From Porphyromonadaceae bacterium W3.11 (lineage in GTDB: Bacteria > Bacteroidota > Bacteroidia > Bacteroidales > Porphyromonadaceae), in the NCBI GenBank assembly GCA_030434245.1, contig JAUISX010000006.1:62001-126000 (forward strand): a DNA stretch of 64,000 nucleotides. The letters are read 5' to 3'. Position numbers and translations under genes: made by a program. Below, piece after piece: positions 19,132 to 26,738 of the stretch. Below the pieces are notes generated by a model that was given only the letters and a program-made list of their open reading frames with translations, searched no databases and was not told where the DNA came from. Every line of letters begins with the position of its first letter. Position 1 is the stretch's first letter.

Positions 19132-20121
19132 TTAAGGATTATATTCGCATTTTATTTGTTTTGTAAATGTATTATTTTGATTTTTAGCTTGACAGCGACA
19201 GTCTAAACATGCATATCTAAATTCACAATTTTTGCAATCGTCAACTGAATCTTTAGTTATAGACCAGTATTCTTGAAATTTCTCCGACTTCATTATTGAG
19301 CGAAATTGATGTGAGTGGTCATCAAGATGGCCATAATTATTAGTCATTAATGGGCAGTTTTTTATTAATCCATTTTCATCAATGCAAATCTTCCTATATA
19401 AACAATTGTTAAATGTTTTTGATTCTATGTAAAACTGTGTTTGAGCTCTCATGTTAAACTCTGAGACCCCACCACACATATTTCTTTTCAATAACGGCTT
19501 ATCTATTGTTACTACCGTGAGATTACTCCCAATATGATTCACTTTTCTTTCACGTTCTTCGTAAAAAACAAACGAACATACTCGTCCATATCGCCTTTTA
19601 AAATCTTTGATGTTCTCAATTGACTTTCCTTCCAAAATATTACAATGAATTTCTATATCCCTTACGGTCGAATTGTTAAATTCAATAACATCACGCTCTA
19701 TTTCAGTAAGTTTAACTGGATAAAGATAACGAATACTTATAGCTCCACAGCCTACATCACTGAGTTTTTCAGCTAAGCTACTCATGGAGTATGAGGAATA
19801 TTTATCTCTATCAATGATTGCATTTTCACAAATCCTTTGGGGATAATATGTTAAATCTATGGGTCTAAAAAAATGATTTACTGTTGTAGATATGCAAAGT
19901 TGATTGGAAATTAAAGTGTCAATGAACGCTTGACTGTTATCAAAGTTAGCATCGATAGAATTTACCTTATAAATTCCAGTTTCTTTATCAACCTCAAAGA
20001 GACAAAGATATTTATTTGGGAAGCGATATATTCCATTCCTCTGCAGGTCATAAATACAAGAATTGTTGTGCCCAATAACTAAAACACAACAAGGAGCTAA
20101 AATTTTATCTGTAGTAGGCAT
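19132..20121 (-). CDS. gwsS: grasp-with-spasm SPASM-domain peptide maturase (GwsS-like)
   Basis: This 329-residue protein matches the SPASM-domain partner of grasp-with-spasm RiPP systems. The C-terminal third holds a Cys-rich SPASM region with Cys216, 240, 246, 256, 296, 299, 305, 308, 310 and 325. It includes CIDENGLIKNCP and DCKNCEFRYACLDCRC, typical ligands for auxiliary iron-sulfur clusters. There is no radical-SAM CxxxCxxC anywhere, which is characteristic of this system: the domain appears to have lost SAM chemistry. It is encoded 41 bases after the 69-residue gene and near the ATP-grasp maturase. Its exact role (recognition, iron-sulfur redox or cross-linking) is not established. Confidence 0.85.
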   Translation of the reverse strand: MPTTDKILAPCCVLVIGHNNSCIYDLQRNGIYRFPNKYLCLFEVDKETGIYKVNSIDANFDNSQAFIDTLISNQLCISTTVNHFFRPIDLTYYPQRICENAIIDRDKYSSYSMSSLAEKLSDVGCGAISIRYLYPVKLTEIERDVIEFNNSTVRDIEIHCNILEGKSIENIKDFKRRYGRVCSFVFYEERERKVNHIGSNLTVVTIDKPLLKRNMCGGVSEFNMRAQTQFYIESKTFNNCLYRKICIDENGLIKNCPLMTNNYGHLDDHSHQFRSIMKSEKFQEYWSITKDSVDDCKNCEFRYACLDCRCQAKNQNNTFTKQIKCEYNP

Positions 20122-20162
20122 ATACGATAAGATTTATTTTACGTAAGACAAAGAGTAGTAGG

Positions 20163-20372
20163 TTAGTCACAATCAGGTATGATTATGTCCTTATAGTATG
20201 GATAAGCAACATGATCTGCATTATTATAGTAAGAACAATGCAATGATTTATAGTTAACCTCTACAATAGTGTTCTTGTCTGATTTATTTATCTCTTCAGC
20301 CAACAGAGCATTCAACGATAAGGATGAGAGAATATCGTCATCTAGGTCATTCCTATTAAGCATTCTTTTCAT
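20163..20372 (-). CDS. uncharacterised 69-residue protein between the two maturases
   Basis: I do not recognise this small protein. The open frame could start at 20453, but the ATG at 20372 is more likely: it overlaps the end of the ATP-grasp gene by 17 bases, as expected for coupled translation. It begins MKRMLNRNDLDDDILSS, is acidic and helical at first, and ends with an aromatic, His- and Cys-containing tail (HVAYPYYKDIIIPDCD). It has no double-glycine leader, signal peptide or membrane helix. It might be a second modified peptide, a recognition or scaffold protein for the maturases, or an immunity peptide. Its conserved-looking position argues that it is real. Confidence 0.5.
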   Translation of the reverse strand: MKRMLNRNDLDDDILSSLSLNALLAEEINKSDKNTIVEVNYKSLHCSYYNNADHVAYPYYKDIIIPDCD

Positions 20373-21342
20373 GATACTCGATATCTTTTTTGATAAGTAC
20401 TTCAGCAACCTTATTATGTAATCCGTAATTACAAGAATAATCAACCATTCCAAATTGACCTGTAGGATTTACCTCTAAAAAGACAAGCTGGTCGTCTGGA
20501 GTAAATATAAAATCAATTGAACCTGTATTTAAAGATAACCGACTCATTAGCTGATTTATTTTTTGTTCATATTGAGAAGGTAACTGAATTGGAATAAATC
20601 TATTTGGATTATTGAAATCGTATTTCCTATAATCGATGGACGTTTCAGCATCTTCTTGTGACATTATAGCCATTGAATAACATCTCCCCATGAGATAAAA
20701 CACCCGCACTTCAAATTGTTTAGGAATCGCCTTCTGTACCATAGAGGGCATAAAAGTACGAGGCAAATCATTTAAACTACACTCGTCAATGAGTGTAGTA
20801 TACATAGAATAACTGCTACCTTCAGAAAAAATAATCAGAGGATCATAAATAGATTTTGATATAAGCACACCTTCTTCTTGATTAATTTGAGACAATTGAA
20901 ATTTATTGTTTACAATATACGTGGGCGGTACTGTAAACCCCAAATCTTTTGCAATCTCAAGAACGATAAACTTATTAACATTGATTTTTCGTGGGTTTGT
21001 CAACCAAAAAGAATCCTTAAAATAAAATTCAAAGACTTCAATCACTTTTGAAAACTCTGTAGATAAATACGATTGAGCAGTAGGCTCTAAAACCTTTTGC
21101 ATGTTCTTGTACTGTCGACTCTTTCTAAAGAAGCCAAACTTTCTAAACCAAACTGCACCTATGTCCTTTGGATTTATGGTTTGCCCATCAACCTTAATAT
21201 ACTTACTATGAGCAGAAATTTCAAGTGGATAGTCTAATAAATCAAACGAATTAATACGAATGCAATCCGCACCTAACATCTTAAGGTGATCAATAACAAT
21301 ATCGGCAGAATAATCACCATGGTTCGATAAAAGCAAAATCAT
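20356..21342 (-). CDS. gwsG: grasp-with-spasm ATP-grasp peptide maturase (GwsG-like)
   Basis: This 328-residue protein is an ATP-grasp ligase of the graspetide/MvdD type. The start at 21342 gives the expected N-terminus (MILLLSNHGDYSADIV); an upstream in-frame start at 21420 adds an unlikely hydrophobic tail. Residues about 61-85 (VWFRKFGFFRKSRQ) match the family's recognition region. The ATP/Mg site appears as Arg213 in FEVRVFY, Asp277 in TGSIDF and Glu290/Asn292 in LEVNPTG. Such enzymes phosphorylate Asp or Glu side chains and join them to Thr/Ser (esters) or Lys (amides), producing cyclic graspetides. It follows the precursor gene by 132 bases. Confidence 0.88.
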   Translation of the reverse strand: MILLLSNHGDYSADIVIDHLKMLGADCIRINSFDLLDYPLEISAHSKYIKVDGQTINPKDIGAVWFRKFGFFRKSRQYKNMQKVLEPTAQSYLSTEFSKVIEVFEFYFKDSFWLTNPRKINVNKFIVLEIAKDLGFTVPPTYIVNNKFQLSQINQEEGVLISKSIYDPLIIFSEGSSYSMYTTLIDECSLNDLPRTFMPSMVQKAIPKQFEVRVFYLMGRCYSMAIMSQEDAETSIDYRKYDFNNPNRFIPIQLPSQYEQKINQLMSRLSLNTGSIDFIFTPDDQLVFLEVNPTGQFGMVDYSCNYGLHNKVAEVLIKKDIEYHEKNA

Positions 21343-21474
21343 TATAAGGAATCTTTTGTCAAAAGAGAGGGGTGTAAATAAGCGAAATAAAAAAGTCAAA
21401 AAGCTAACTGAAAATATCAATTAACCAGAAGAAAAGACTATATTCACCCGCCTACTTACACTCCTCTTCACATT

Positions 21475-21705
21475 TTAGTCGTTGTGGATTCCATCATCAC
21501 CATCACAGCCATTACCATGATCTGGACAGCCGTCAGGGGTATCTACACTTAATTCTTCCTCTTTTGGAGTTACGGTTACAGTGTGAAGGGTATAGCCACC
21601 TTTCATTGACTTCATACCTTCATTGTTAATCTTTAAAAGACCTTCGGTTGTTCTTTTTAGTGTTTTCATTGAAGTAAATTTTAAAATACCTACTCTATTA
21701 TTCAT
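21475..21705 (-). CDS. gwsA: grasp-with-spasm precursor peptide (GwsA-like)
   Basis: This 76-residue peptide (64 if the ATG at 21669, MKTLKRTTEGLL, is used) looks like the modified peptide of the cluster. A leader with MKSMKGG ends at Gly37. The 39-residue core is strikingly acidic: TLHTVTVTPKEEELSV, then DTPDGCPDHGNGCDGDDGIHND. The core offers Thr/Ser acceptors and Asp/Glu donors for ATP-grasp macrocyclisation, two cysteines (60 and 67) seven residues apart, and His residues that could bind metal. Cleavage after Gly-Gly by the C39 exporter would free the core. The gene directly precedes the ATP-grasp gene and has its own promoter upstream. I cannot tell which start is used. Confidence 0.85.
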   Translation of the reverse strand: MNNRVGILKFTSMKTLKRTTEGLLKINNEGMKSMKGGYTLHTVTVTPKEEELSVDTPDGCPDHGNGCDGDDGIHND

Positions 21706-21723
21706 CTTTTCGGTACCTGACTA

Positions 21724-21775
21724 GTTACCCTCTAGTAACGCCATAAATTTAGTGATTATTTTTTTAAGTGCCAAA
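21724..21775 (-). promoter_or_regulatory. precursor/RiPP operon promoter with inverted repeat at +1
   Basis: On the minus strand TTTG (21772-21775) and TAAATTTA (21744-21751) are 20 bases apart and match the Bacteroidetes -33 (TTTG) and -7 (TAnnTTTG) elements with one mismatch. A GTTAC/GTAAC inverted repeat (21724-21728 and 21735-21739) falls at the predicted start of transcription, where a repressor could block initiation. The precursor start codon follows at 21705. The BlaI-like protein encoded at the cluster's end is a candidate binder. Confidence 0.5.
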
Positions 21776-21804
21776 TATCCCGTCAATTTTCTTCATCCCT
21801 AGAT

Positions 21805-22305
21805 TCAAGTACCAAGTAAATCAATAATTCTCGCTTTTATATTTTCATATGTCGTATTTAACTTGTTCTTCGCGTTTTTTATTAATCTGGATGTATGCGA
21901 CATCGCATCTCTTATAGGTTTATATTCTTGTGCATCTCTATGTAAAGACGCTTTTCTGACATCGCCTTTAGATATAGTTTCAGCAATATATGTTAAATCA
22001 TCCATTGCAAAGTATAATAAATCGCTATCATCTTCCCGAATGTTAAAGTTGATATTGGCAGCTTCTTTTGCATCATTTGCTTTTTTACGGTATTTATCAA
22101 TATCCTGTTTCCTCTTCTCATCTAGAACAATATCTTTTTCTGTTATATATTTTCTTAATGGATTTTCCGAAATAAAACATTCTCCGTATGAAGGAATGTT
22201 AAATACGGCATCCTCTTCTAAATCAGACACCCATCTTTCCACTTTCTCTTTGTTGTCATTATCACTGTCTACAGGAACAAAATCTCTTGAGATTTCATTA
22301 AACAA
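21805..22305 (-). pseudogene. truncated gene fragment with HEPN-like motif
   Basis: This acidic, helical fragment lacks a proper start: the only in-frame start is a TTG at 22305, and reading further upstream meets a stop at 22336-22338. It ends with YKPIRDAMSHTSRLI and a basic amphipathic helix. RDAMSH fits the R-x4-H signature of HEPN RNase domains, and the fragment resembles the C-terminus of a longer protein. I therefore read it as the 3' part of a gene whose front was removed. It may derive from a defence gene; the parent family is uncertain. It is AT-rich like the RiPP cluster. Confidence 0.5.
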
Positions 22306-22386
22306 CTCTTTGGATTTTCGTTCTCTTGCTGATATTCAATGGTATATGCAATATCTTGAGTCTTTTTCTCGTGCAACATTCTCAAC

Positions 22387-22440
22387 ATACTGACTCCCTC
22401 TGTCACTATGAAAAATCAGTCCTCGAACATCTAGGCCATG
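22387..22440 (-). pseudogene. IS3-family transposase fragment (OrfB core)
   Basis: Reading on the minus strand from 22440 gives HGLDVRGLIFHSDRGSQY. GLIFHSDRGSQY is a hallmark of the DDE core of IS3-family OrfB transposases. A stop (22444-22446) lies just before it. After SQY the frame no longer resembles OrfB, so only about 18 codons remain. The fragment lies between the coupling-protein gene (ends 22467) and the HEPN-like fragment, marking the second edge of the RiPP cargo as a former insertion site. Confidence 0.7.
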
Positions 22441-22466
22441 TGTTTAGTCTGCTTTTAACAAACATC

Positions 22467-24449
22467 TCAGAGAGGGGCTGATTTGATGCGGGTGATTTCG
22501 CTGTCCACGAGAGCGAGGACTTCTTGCTTGACTTGACGATAGTTGGCATTGATGGCTTCTTGGAGACCATCGGAGCCATCTTCTTTAGTGAAGTCTGCAA
22601 TTGTGGGGATGGGTTGGTACTGCTGCATTTCCGCAGAGACTTTGGCTGAGTCCACTACAATCTCAGCGTGGAATATTTTCTGCTCAATACGCTCATCAAA
22701 GTTGTCAGAGACTGCACCCACAAACATACCTTGTGTGAGGTTGCTGATTTTGGAGGCAGGAATAAGGCTATCCATCTGAGTAGAGATAGAGGTGGACTTA
22801 TCATTGCGGTTAATGGTCATTGATTGACGCTGTTGTAAGACTTTGCCAAAGCGCTCAGAGAGGGTCTTGGCGGTTTCACTAACCACTTGACCTGAGAATA
22901 CATTGCCCACCGTATTCTGTATCACCTTACTCTCCTTATCCCCATAGTCACGAGTGAGCTGCGAGAAATCCTGAAAGCCCAAGCAAACAGCAACCTTATT
23001 ACTTCGGGCTGTTGCGATTAGGTTGTCCAATCCACGGAAGTATATGGTCGGCAACTCATCTATAATCACCGAACTCTTTAGTTGGTGTTTTTTGTTGATG
23101 AGCTTCACAATACGGCTATTGTATAGCCCGAGAGCCGCAGAGTAGATATTTTGGCGGTCAGGATTATTACCTACCACAAGTACCTTTGGCTCTTTCGGGT
23201 TATTGATGTCGAGCGAGAAATCATCGCCTGTCATTACCCAGTAGAGAGCAGGTGAAATCATACGAGAGAGCGGTATCTTGGCTGATGCAATCTGCCCTTG
23301 TAGCTGGTCCTGAGCTCCACCCTCCCAAGCATCCATAAAAGGCGAGAGATAGTTAGCAAGTTCATCATAAGCAGTCAAGATGGGGAATATCTGAGCATAA
23401 GGGCGATTGAGGAACTCAATAGCATGTGGAAACGTGCAGTACTTCCCGTGCTCGTATATCTTTAGATACCAGATGATAGCCGCAAGTAAGATGATAGGTG
23501 ACTCCACGAAGAAGTCCCCCTGCTTTTGTATCCAAGTTCGGTTGAGGTTAAGCATAATGGTATAGGCACTCTCATACGCATCCGAGATGTCCGTCATGAA
23601 AGCAGGATTGATTGGATTACACCGATGGGACTTGCGAGGGTCATCAAAGTTGATTACAAAGAACTGAGGCTGCACTTCATACGCATCAAGGTGATGACGC
23701 AGATGGTTATAGGCAATCTCGGAGAGGTCTGGAAATTTATAGTCGTAGATATACATAGCAAAGCCTTTCTCTATCTGTTGCTTGATGTAGTTATTGACAA
23801 TGGCATACGACTTACCCGAACCAGGTGTCCCCAGCACCATAGAGGCACGAAACGGATTAACGATATTGATCCACCCATCATTCCATTTCTTCTTGTAGTA
23901 GAAGCGAGTGGGCAGATTGATCGAGTACTCATTCATCATTAGCCTGGTCTCCTGCTGAAAGCTCTCATTCTCAATATTGAAGACATCGTCCATCAGGTTG
24001 TTTTTCAAGAGACGACTCATCCAAACTCCACCCATTAGTAGGCAGATATAACCTACCGAAAGCGTAAAGATATAGAGTGTGGCATTGCCTACACTACTAA
24101 AGGGCAGTGCTAATAGCCACCAATTGAGGAAAAAGAGTACAAACCCAACGGCTAACACCGTCCATATCTTTGTCCAAGTAATCTTCTCCTCTTTAACCCC
24201 TCTTGTCCCTAAGCAAGAGAGTCCAAGGAATAGCACACTAAAGAGCTTCGTCCAGAGAATCGAGCTAAACAGCCCAGTAGTTTTCTGGAAGTTCATCAAA
24301 ATGGCATCCACCACACCAATGGTAAAGTGCCACTCCCGAAAAGCTTCGTAGCAAAACCAATAGTAATTGATGATGACGAAGAGAATAGAAATCCCCCTCA
24401 TAAAGTCCATCACCTTACCTAATCCCCTCAAGTCATCTTCCTGTCCCAT
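22467..24449 (-). CDS. type IV coupling protein (VirD4/TraG-type, MobC)
   Basis: This 660-residue protein is the coupling ATPase that links the relaxosome to the secretion channel. The N-terminus has several membrane helices (about residues 15-160). The ATPase part has Walker A GTPGSGKSYAIVN near residue 205 and Walker B SSVIIDELPTIYF near 470. A later segment (FQDFSQLTRDYG) fits the TraG/VirD4 family. Bacteroidetes elements encode this gene next to the relaxase, as here; an 11-bp inverted repeat sits in the 70-base gap. The C-terminus ends just before the IS3 relic and seems complete. Confidence 0.9.
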   Translation of the reverse strand: MGQEDDLRGLGKVMDFMRGISILFVIINYYWFCYEAFREWHFTIGVVDAILMNFQKTTGLFSSILWTKLFSVLFLGLSCLGTRGVKEEKITWTKIWTVLAVGFVLFFLNWWLLALPFSSVGNATLYIFTLSVGYICLLMGGVWMSRLLKNNLMDDVFNIENESFQQETRLMMNEYSINLPTRFYYKKKWNDGWINIVNPFRASMVLGTPGSGKSYAIVNNYIKQQIEKGFAMYIYDYKFPDLSEIAYNHLRHHLDAYEVQPQFFVINFDDPRKSHRCNPINPAFMTDISDAYESAYTIMLNLNRTWIQKQGDFFVESPIILLAAIIWYLKIYEHGKYCTFPHAIEFLNRPYAQIFPILTAYDELANYLSPFMDAWEGGAQDQLQGQIASAKIPLSRMISPALYWVMTGDDFSLDINNPKEPKVLVVGNNPDRQNIYSAALGLYNSRIVKLINKKHQLKSSVIIDELPTIYFRGLDNLIATARSNKVAVCLGFQDFSQLTRDYGDKESKVIQNTVGNVFSGQVVSETAKTLSERFGKVLQQRQSMTINRNDKSTSISTQMDSLIPASKISNLTQGMFVGAVSDNFDERIEQKIFHAEIVVDSAKVSAEMQQYQPIPTIADFTKEDGSDGLQEAINANYRQVKQEVLALVDSEITRIKSAPL

Positions 24450-24488
24450 AATTATATATCTCTTATTATATCAATAGTTTACCCCCCC

Positions 24489-24517
24489 TGTCACAAATAT
24501 GAGCGATATTTGTGACA
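24489..24517. promoter_or_regulatory. 11-bp inverted repeat upstream of the coupling protein gene
   Basis: TGTCACAAATA (24489-24499) and TATTTGTGACA (24507-24517) form a perfect 11-bp inverted repeat with a 7-base centre. It sits between the relaxase stop and the coupling-protein start. It shares TCACAA...TTGTGA with the palindrome at 43064-43076 before the DUF1896 gene, suggesting one regulator reads both, although a hairpin between cistrons is also possible. Confidence 0.4.
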
Positions 24518-24519
24518 GA

Positions 24520-25824
24520 CTACCTTCTCTTGCCTCTTAAGCGAGGGCGATTTTGTCGTCTTAGTTTGCGTTGCCAAGCCGCCTCTTTCCAGTCCCCATC
24601 GCCACTACTTATTGGCAGGTCATCTATCAGTTCGCCGATAACATCACCAATGAGTTCATCACCACCGCTCTCCACTGGTGCAATACTCTTAGAAATGTCC
24701 GTAGACTGTTCAGGTGCTTTCGCTGTGCGATATAGCGTCTCATCAAGGAAAGGATTAAGGTCAGGATTAGCGAAGTAGCTATTAAAGACATTAGCAGAGT
24801 ACCCTTTGCCCAAGCGAGAGCCATTGACCACTATCCTATGCTTATCGTCTATAAAAGTAATACCAAAGAGCCGTCCGCTCTCACTTCTTCGGATATAAGC
24901 TCGTAGTCCTACCTTCTCCAAACCTTTCTGAAGCTCCTCTGTTGTCTTTGGAGACGAACGCATTACCTCTAAAATACGACCTCGCACATCTCCAAGGTAT
25001 GGAGCAATTAGAGCTTTTGACTTATTCATCCTCCGTTGCAGGGCGTCATAGCCAATTCCACGCCCCATTTCCGAGGCGTGTATGGGCGTACCTATCTTAT
25101 TGCCCTTGTCATCTATAGGCATATAAACAACTCCATCATACTGCTTACCTCTAAATCCCCTTTTGACCTCTTCCGCAGTAAGCTGGTAATTAGCGAGGAG
25201 AGCATTAAGTTCACCTAACGATTGAAAGGCATAATGCTTCAGTACAAATCTCATCACTTCCTCTATTCTATTAGCCCCCCAGCCCCCTAAAGGGGGAGTA
25301 TCATCAACTAAACCCTCTAAAGATGGAGCCATATCTGGGGACTTATTTGTCATCTTACTGCTTGGAATCAGTCCATACTTCAATTCTAAGGCATCAGTTA
25401 TCCTTTTGCTTCTACGTCTTTCAAATTGGTCGTTTATCTTTCGTCCCTCGCTATCCACCCTAAGCGAAACGATATGGATATGCTCCCGAGCGATGTCCGA
25501 GTGCTTAAAGACGATATAGGGTTGCTCCCCATACCCCAGCTGCTCCATATACTCCTTGCCAATAGCTCTCAAAGTCTCATCATCCAAACGCTCATCAGGA
25601 TGCGGATTGAGTGAGCAGTGAAAAACCACCTTCTTTGTTCTGCACCTATCTGGGATAGCCAGCTGCATATCAGCCAATACCTGCTCCATCGTGTAAGGCT
25701 GACCTTTCTGCTGCAGGTAGAGACCATTTGCCAATAGCACAGAAGCCTCCTCACGCTCCACCTTCTTAAAGTTGTAGCCAAGCGTACCCCCAAGATTAGC
25801 CGTGGCCGAAATCTTCGCAATCAT
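24520..25824 (-). CDS. relaxase / mobilisation nuclease (MobB)
   Basis: This 434-residue relaxase would nick the element's oriT and lead the strand into the recipient. The N-terminal 200 residues form the relaxase domain: MIAKISATANLGGTLGYN (candidate catalytic Tyr17), KKVVFHCSLNPHP, and the metal-binding histidines in AREHIHIVSLRVD near residue 115. The C-terminal half is basic and ends in an Arg/Lys-rich tail. It overlaps the upstream mobilisation gene by 4 bases. The domain resembles the relaxase family of Bacteroides mobilisable elements. The oriT is probably just upstream (26256-26310). Confidence 0.9.
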   Translation of the reverse strand: MIAKISATANLGGTLGYNFKKVEREEASVLLANGLYLQQKGQPYTMEQVLADMQLAIPDRCRTKKVVFHCSLNPHPDERLDDETLRAIGKEYMEQLGYGEQPYIVFKHSDIAREHIHIVSLRVDSEGRKINDQFERRRSKRITDALELKYGLIPSSKMTNKSPDMAPSLEGLVDDTPPLGGWGANRIEEVMRFVLKHYAFQSLGELNALLANYQLTAEEVKRGFRGKQYDGVVYMPIDDKGNKIGTPIHASEMGRGIGYDALQRRMNKSKALIAPYLGDVRGRILEVMRSSPKTTEELQKGLEKVGLRAYIRRSESGRLFGITFIDDKHRIVVNGSRLGKGYSANVFNSYFANPDLNPFLDETLYRTAKAPEQSTDISKSIAPVESGGDELIGDVIGELIDDLPISSGDGDWKEAAWQRKLRRQNRPRLRGKRR

Positions 25825-26204
25825 CGCTTCTCCCGAAAGTCAATCGTCAGAGCTATGGCCTGCTCCTGCAGAGCCATTATCTGCCTCGATAGCCCCACCA
25901 ATTTCCCCAGTAATATCTGAGCCGTCTTGACCGAGTTATAGCTATTGATTGCCCTAACTGCTTGATTATACAGCACCCCAATCTTATGAATTTGGGAGGT
26001 CAATTCGGAGAGTTTACGGTGATAATCCACAGCCGATTTATCTACAGTAATCACCTTAAACTCCTCCCCAAACAGCCTCGCTCGCACGAAATCTGACTTC
26101 GTTTTTGCACCAGAACGCTGGTACATATCAATCAGCTTAAGCTGATCTTTTGGGTTGGGAATCCGTGTATCCCAGCGATCCCATCGCTCCTTTTTCTTAT
26201 CCAT
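25821..26204 (-). CDS. relaxosome accessory protein (MobA/MobC-type)
   Basis: This 127-residue basic protein has the RSGAKTKSDFVRARLFGE motif near residues 31-48, typical of the ribbon-helix-helix type mobilisation proteins that bind oriT. A helical C-terminus (LTSQIHKIGVLYNQAVRAIN) follows. It would open oriT and recruit the relaxase, encoded by the next gene with a 4-base overlap. Length and order match the accessory/relaxase pair of Bacteroidetes conjugative transposons. Confidence 0.88.
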   Translation of the reverse strand: MDKKKERWDRWDTRIPNPKDQLKLIDMYQRSGAKTKSDFVRARLFGEEFKVITVDKSAVDYHRKLSELTSQIHKIGVLYNQAVRAINSYNSVKTAQILLGKLVGLSRQIMALQEQAIALTIDFREKR

Positions 26205-26255
26205 CTCTTTATTCTCTTCTCATCACGACTTTGGAGTGATTTCTCTCCCCTGTGG

Positions 26256-26310
26256 GGCAAGGTCTTTTGTCGGAAAAACGGAGTTTTGTCGGACAAAAAC
26301 ACACCTTGCC
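26256..26310. other. candidate origin of transfer (oriT)
   Basis: Just upstream of the divergent mobilisation genes, GGCAAGGT (26256-26263) and ACCTTGCC (26303-26310) form an inverted repeat enclosing two direct repeats of TTTTGTCGGA (26265-26274 and 26284-26293), 19 bases apart. Inverted plus direct repeats next to the relaxosome genes are the usual features of an oriT. The nick site cannot be read from the sequence. Confidence 0.5.
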
Positions 26311-26479
26311 AGTATCAACAAGATAGAGAGATGAAGTGTGAGCCCTGCGAGCTCTCACTTCGGGTGAGCAACACCCCTCCAATCAGTCATAAACCTTTGC
26401 TTCACAAAGGTACAAGGATAAGTAACCACCTCAGTATAAGTTGGTTTCTTGTGTTGTCCCTCTACGCCCCTATACCTCC

Positions 26480-26710
26480 CGAGTGATAGTTACCTACCTA
26501 ATTAGTGAGTTACTTTGTGGTGTAACTCATCAGTTAGTGAGCTCACTAATGAGCCAACTCATGAGATAGCGATATAGATAGCTCACTCATGATACTGTTC
26601 ACTAAGTATTGAGTGAGAAGGATAGTTAGAGAGTGAGTTAGTGGATGAGTGGATTAGTGAGAACGTGAGATGATGAGTGAGATGATGAGCTCACTCACTA
26701 ATCGACTAAT
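26480..26710. repeat. dense GTGAG/CTCAC repeat region before traA
   Basis: This non-coding stretch holds about ten copies of GTGAG or its complement within about 230 bases. They include a perfect 16-bp palindrome TTAGTGAGCTCACTAA (26534-26549) and a GAGTTAC/GTAACTC inverted repeat (26507-26513 and 26522-26528). It fills most of the 534-base gap between the mobilisation genes and traA. It could be a multi-site operator for the tra operon, part of oriT, or a partition-like site for the ParA-type TraA. Confidence 0.55.
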
Positions 26711-26738
26711 CGATTTTTAACAATTAAACAGGATAGGT

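Noticed and set aside
21863-22393. 176-codon plus-strand frame opposite the HEPN-like fragment
   Set aside because: The minus-strand reading has protein-like composition and a motif, while this frame is a Ser/Leu/Phe-rich shadow.
26286-26486. 66-codon frame in the oriT region
   Set aside because: It covers the direct repeats and has no coding character or start signal.
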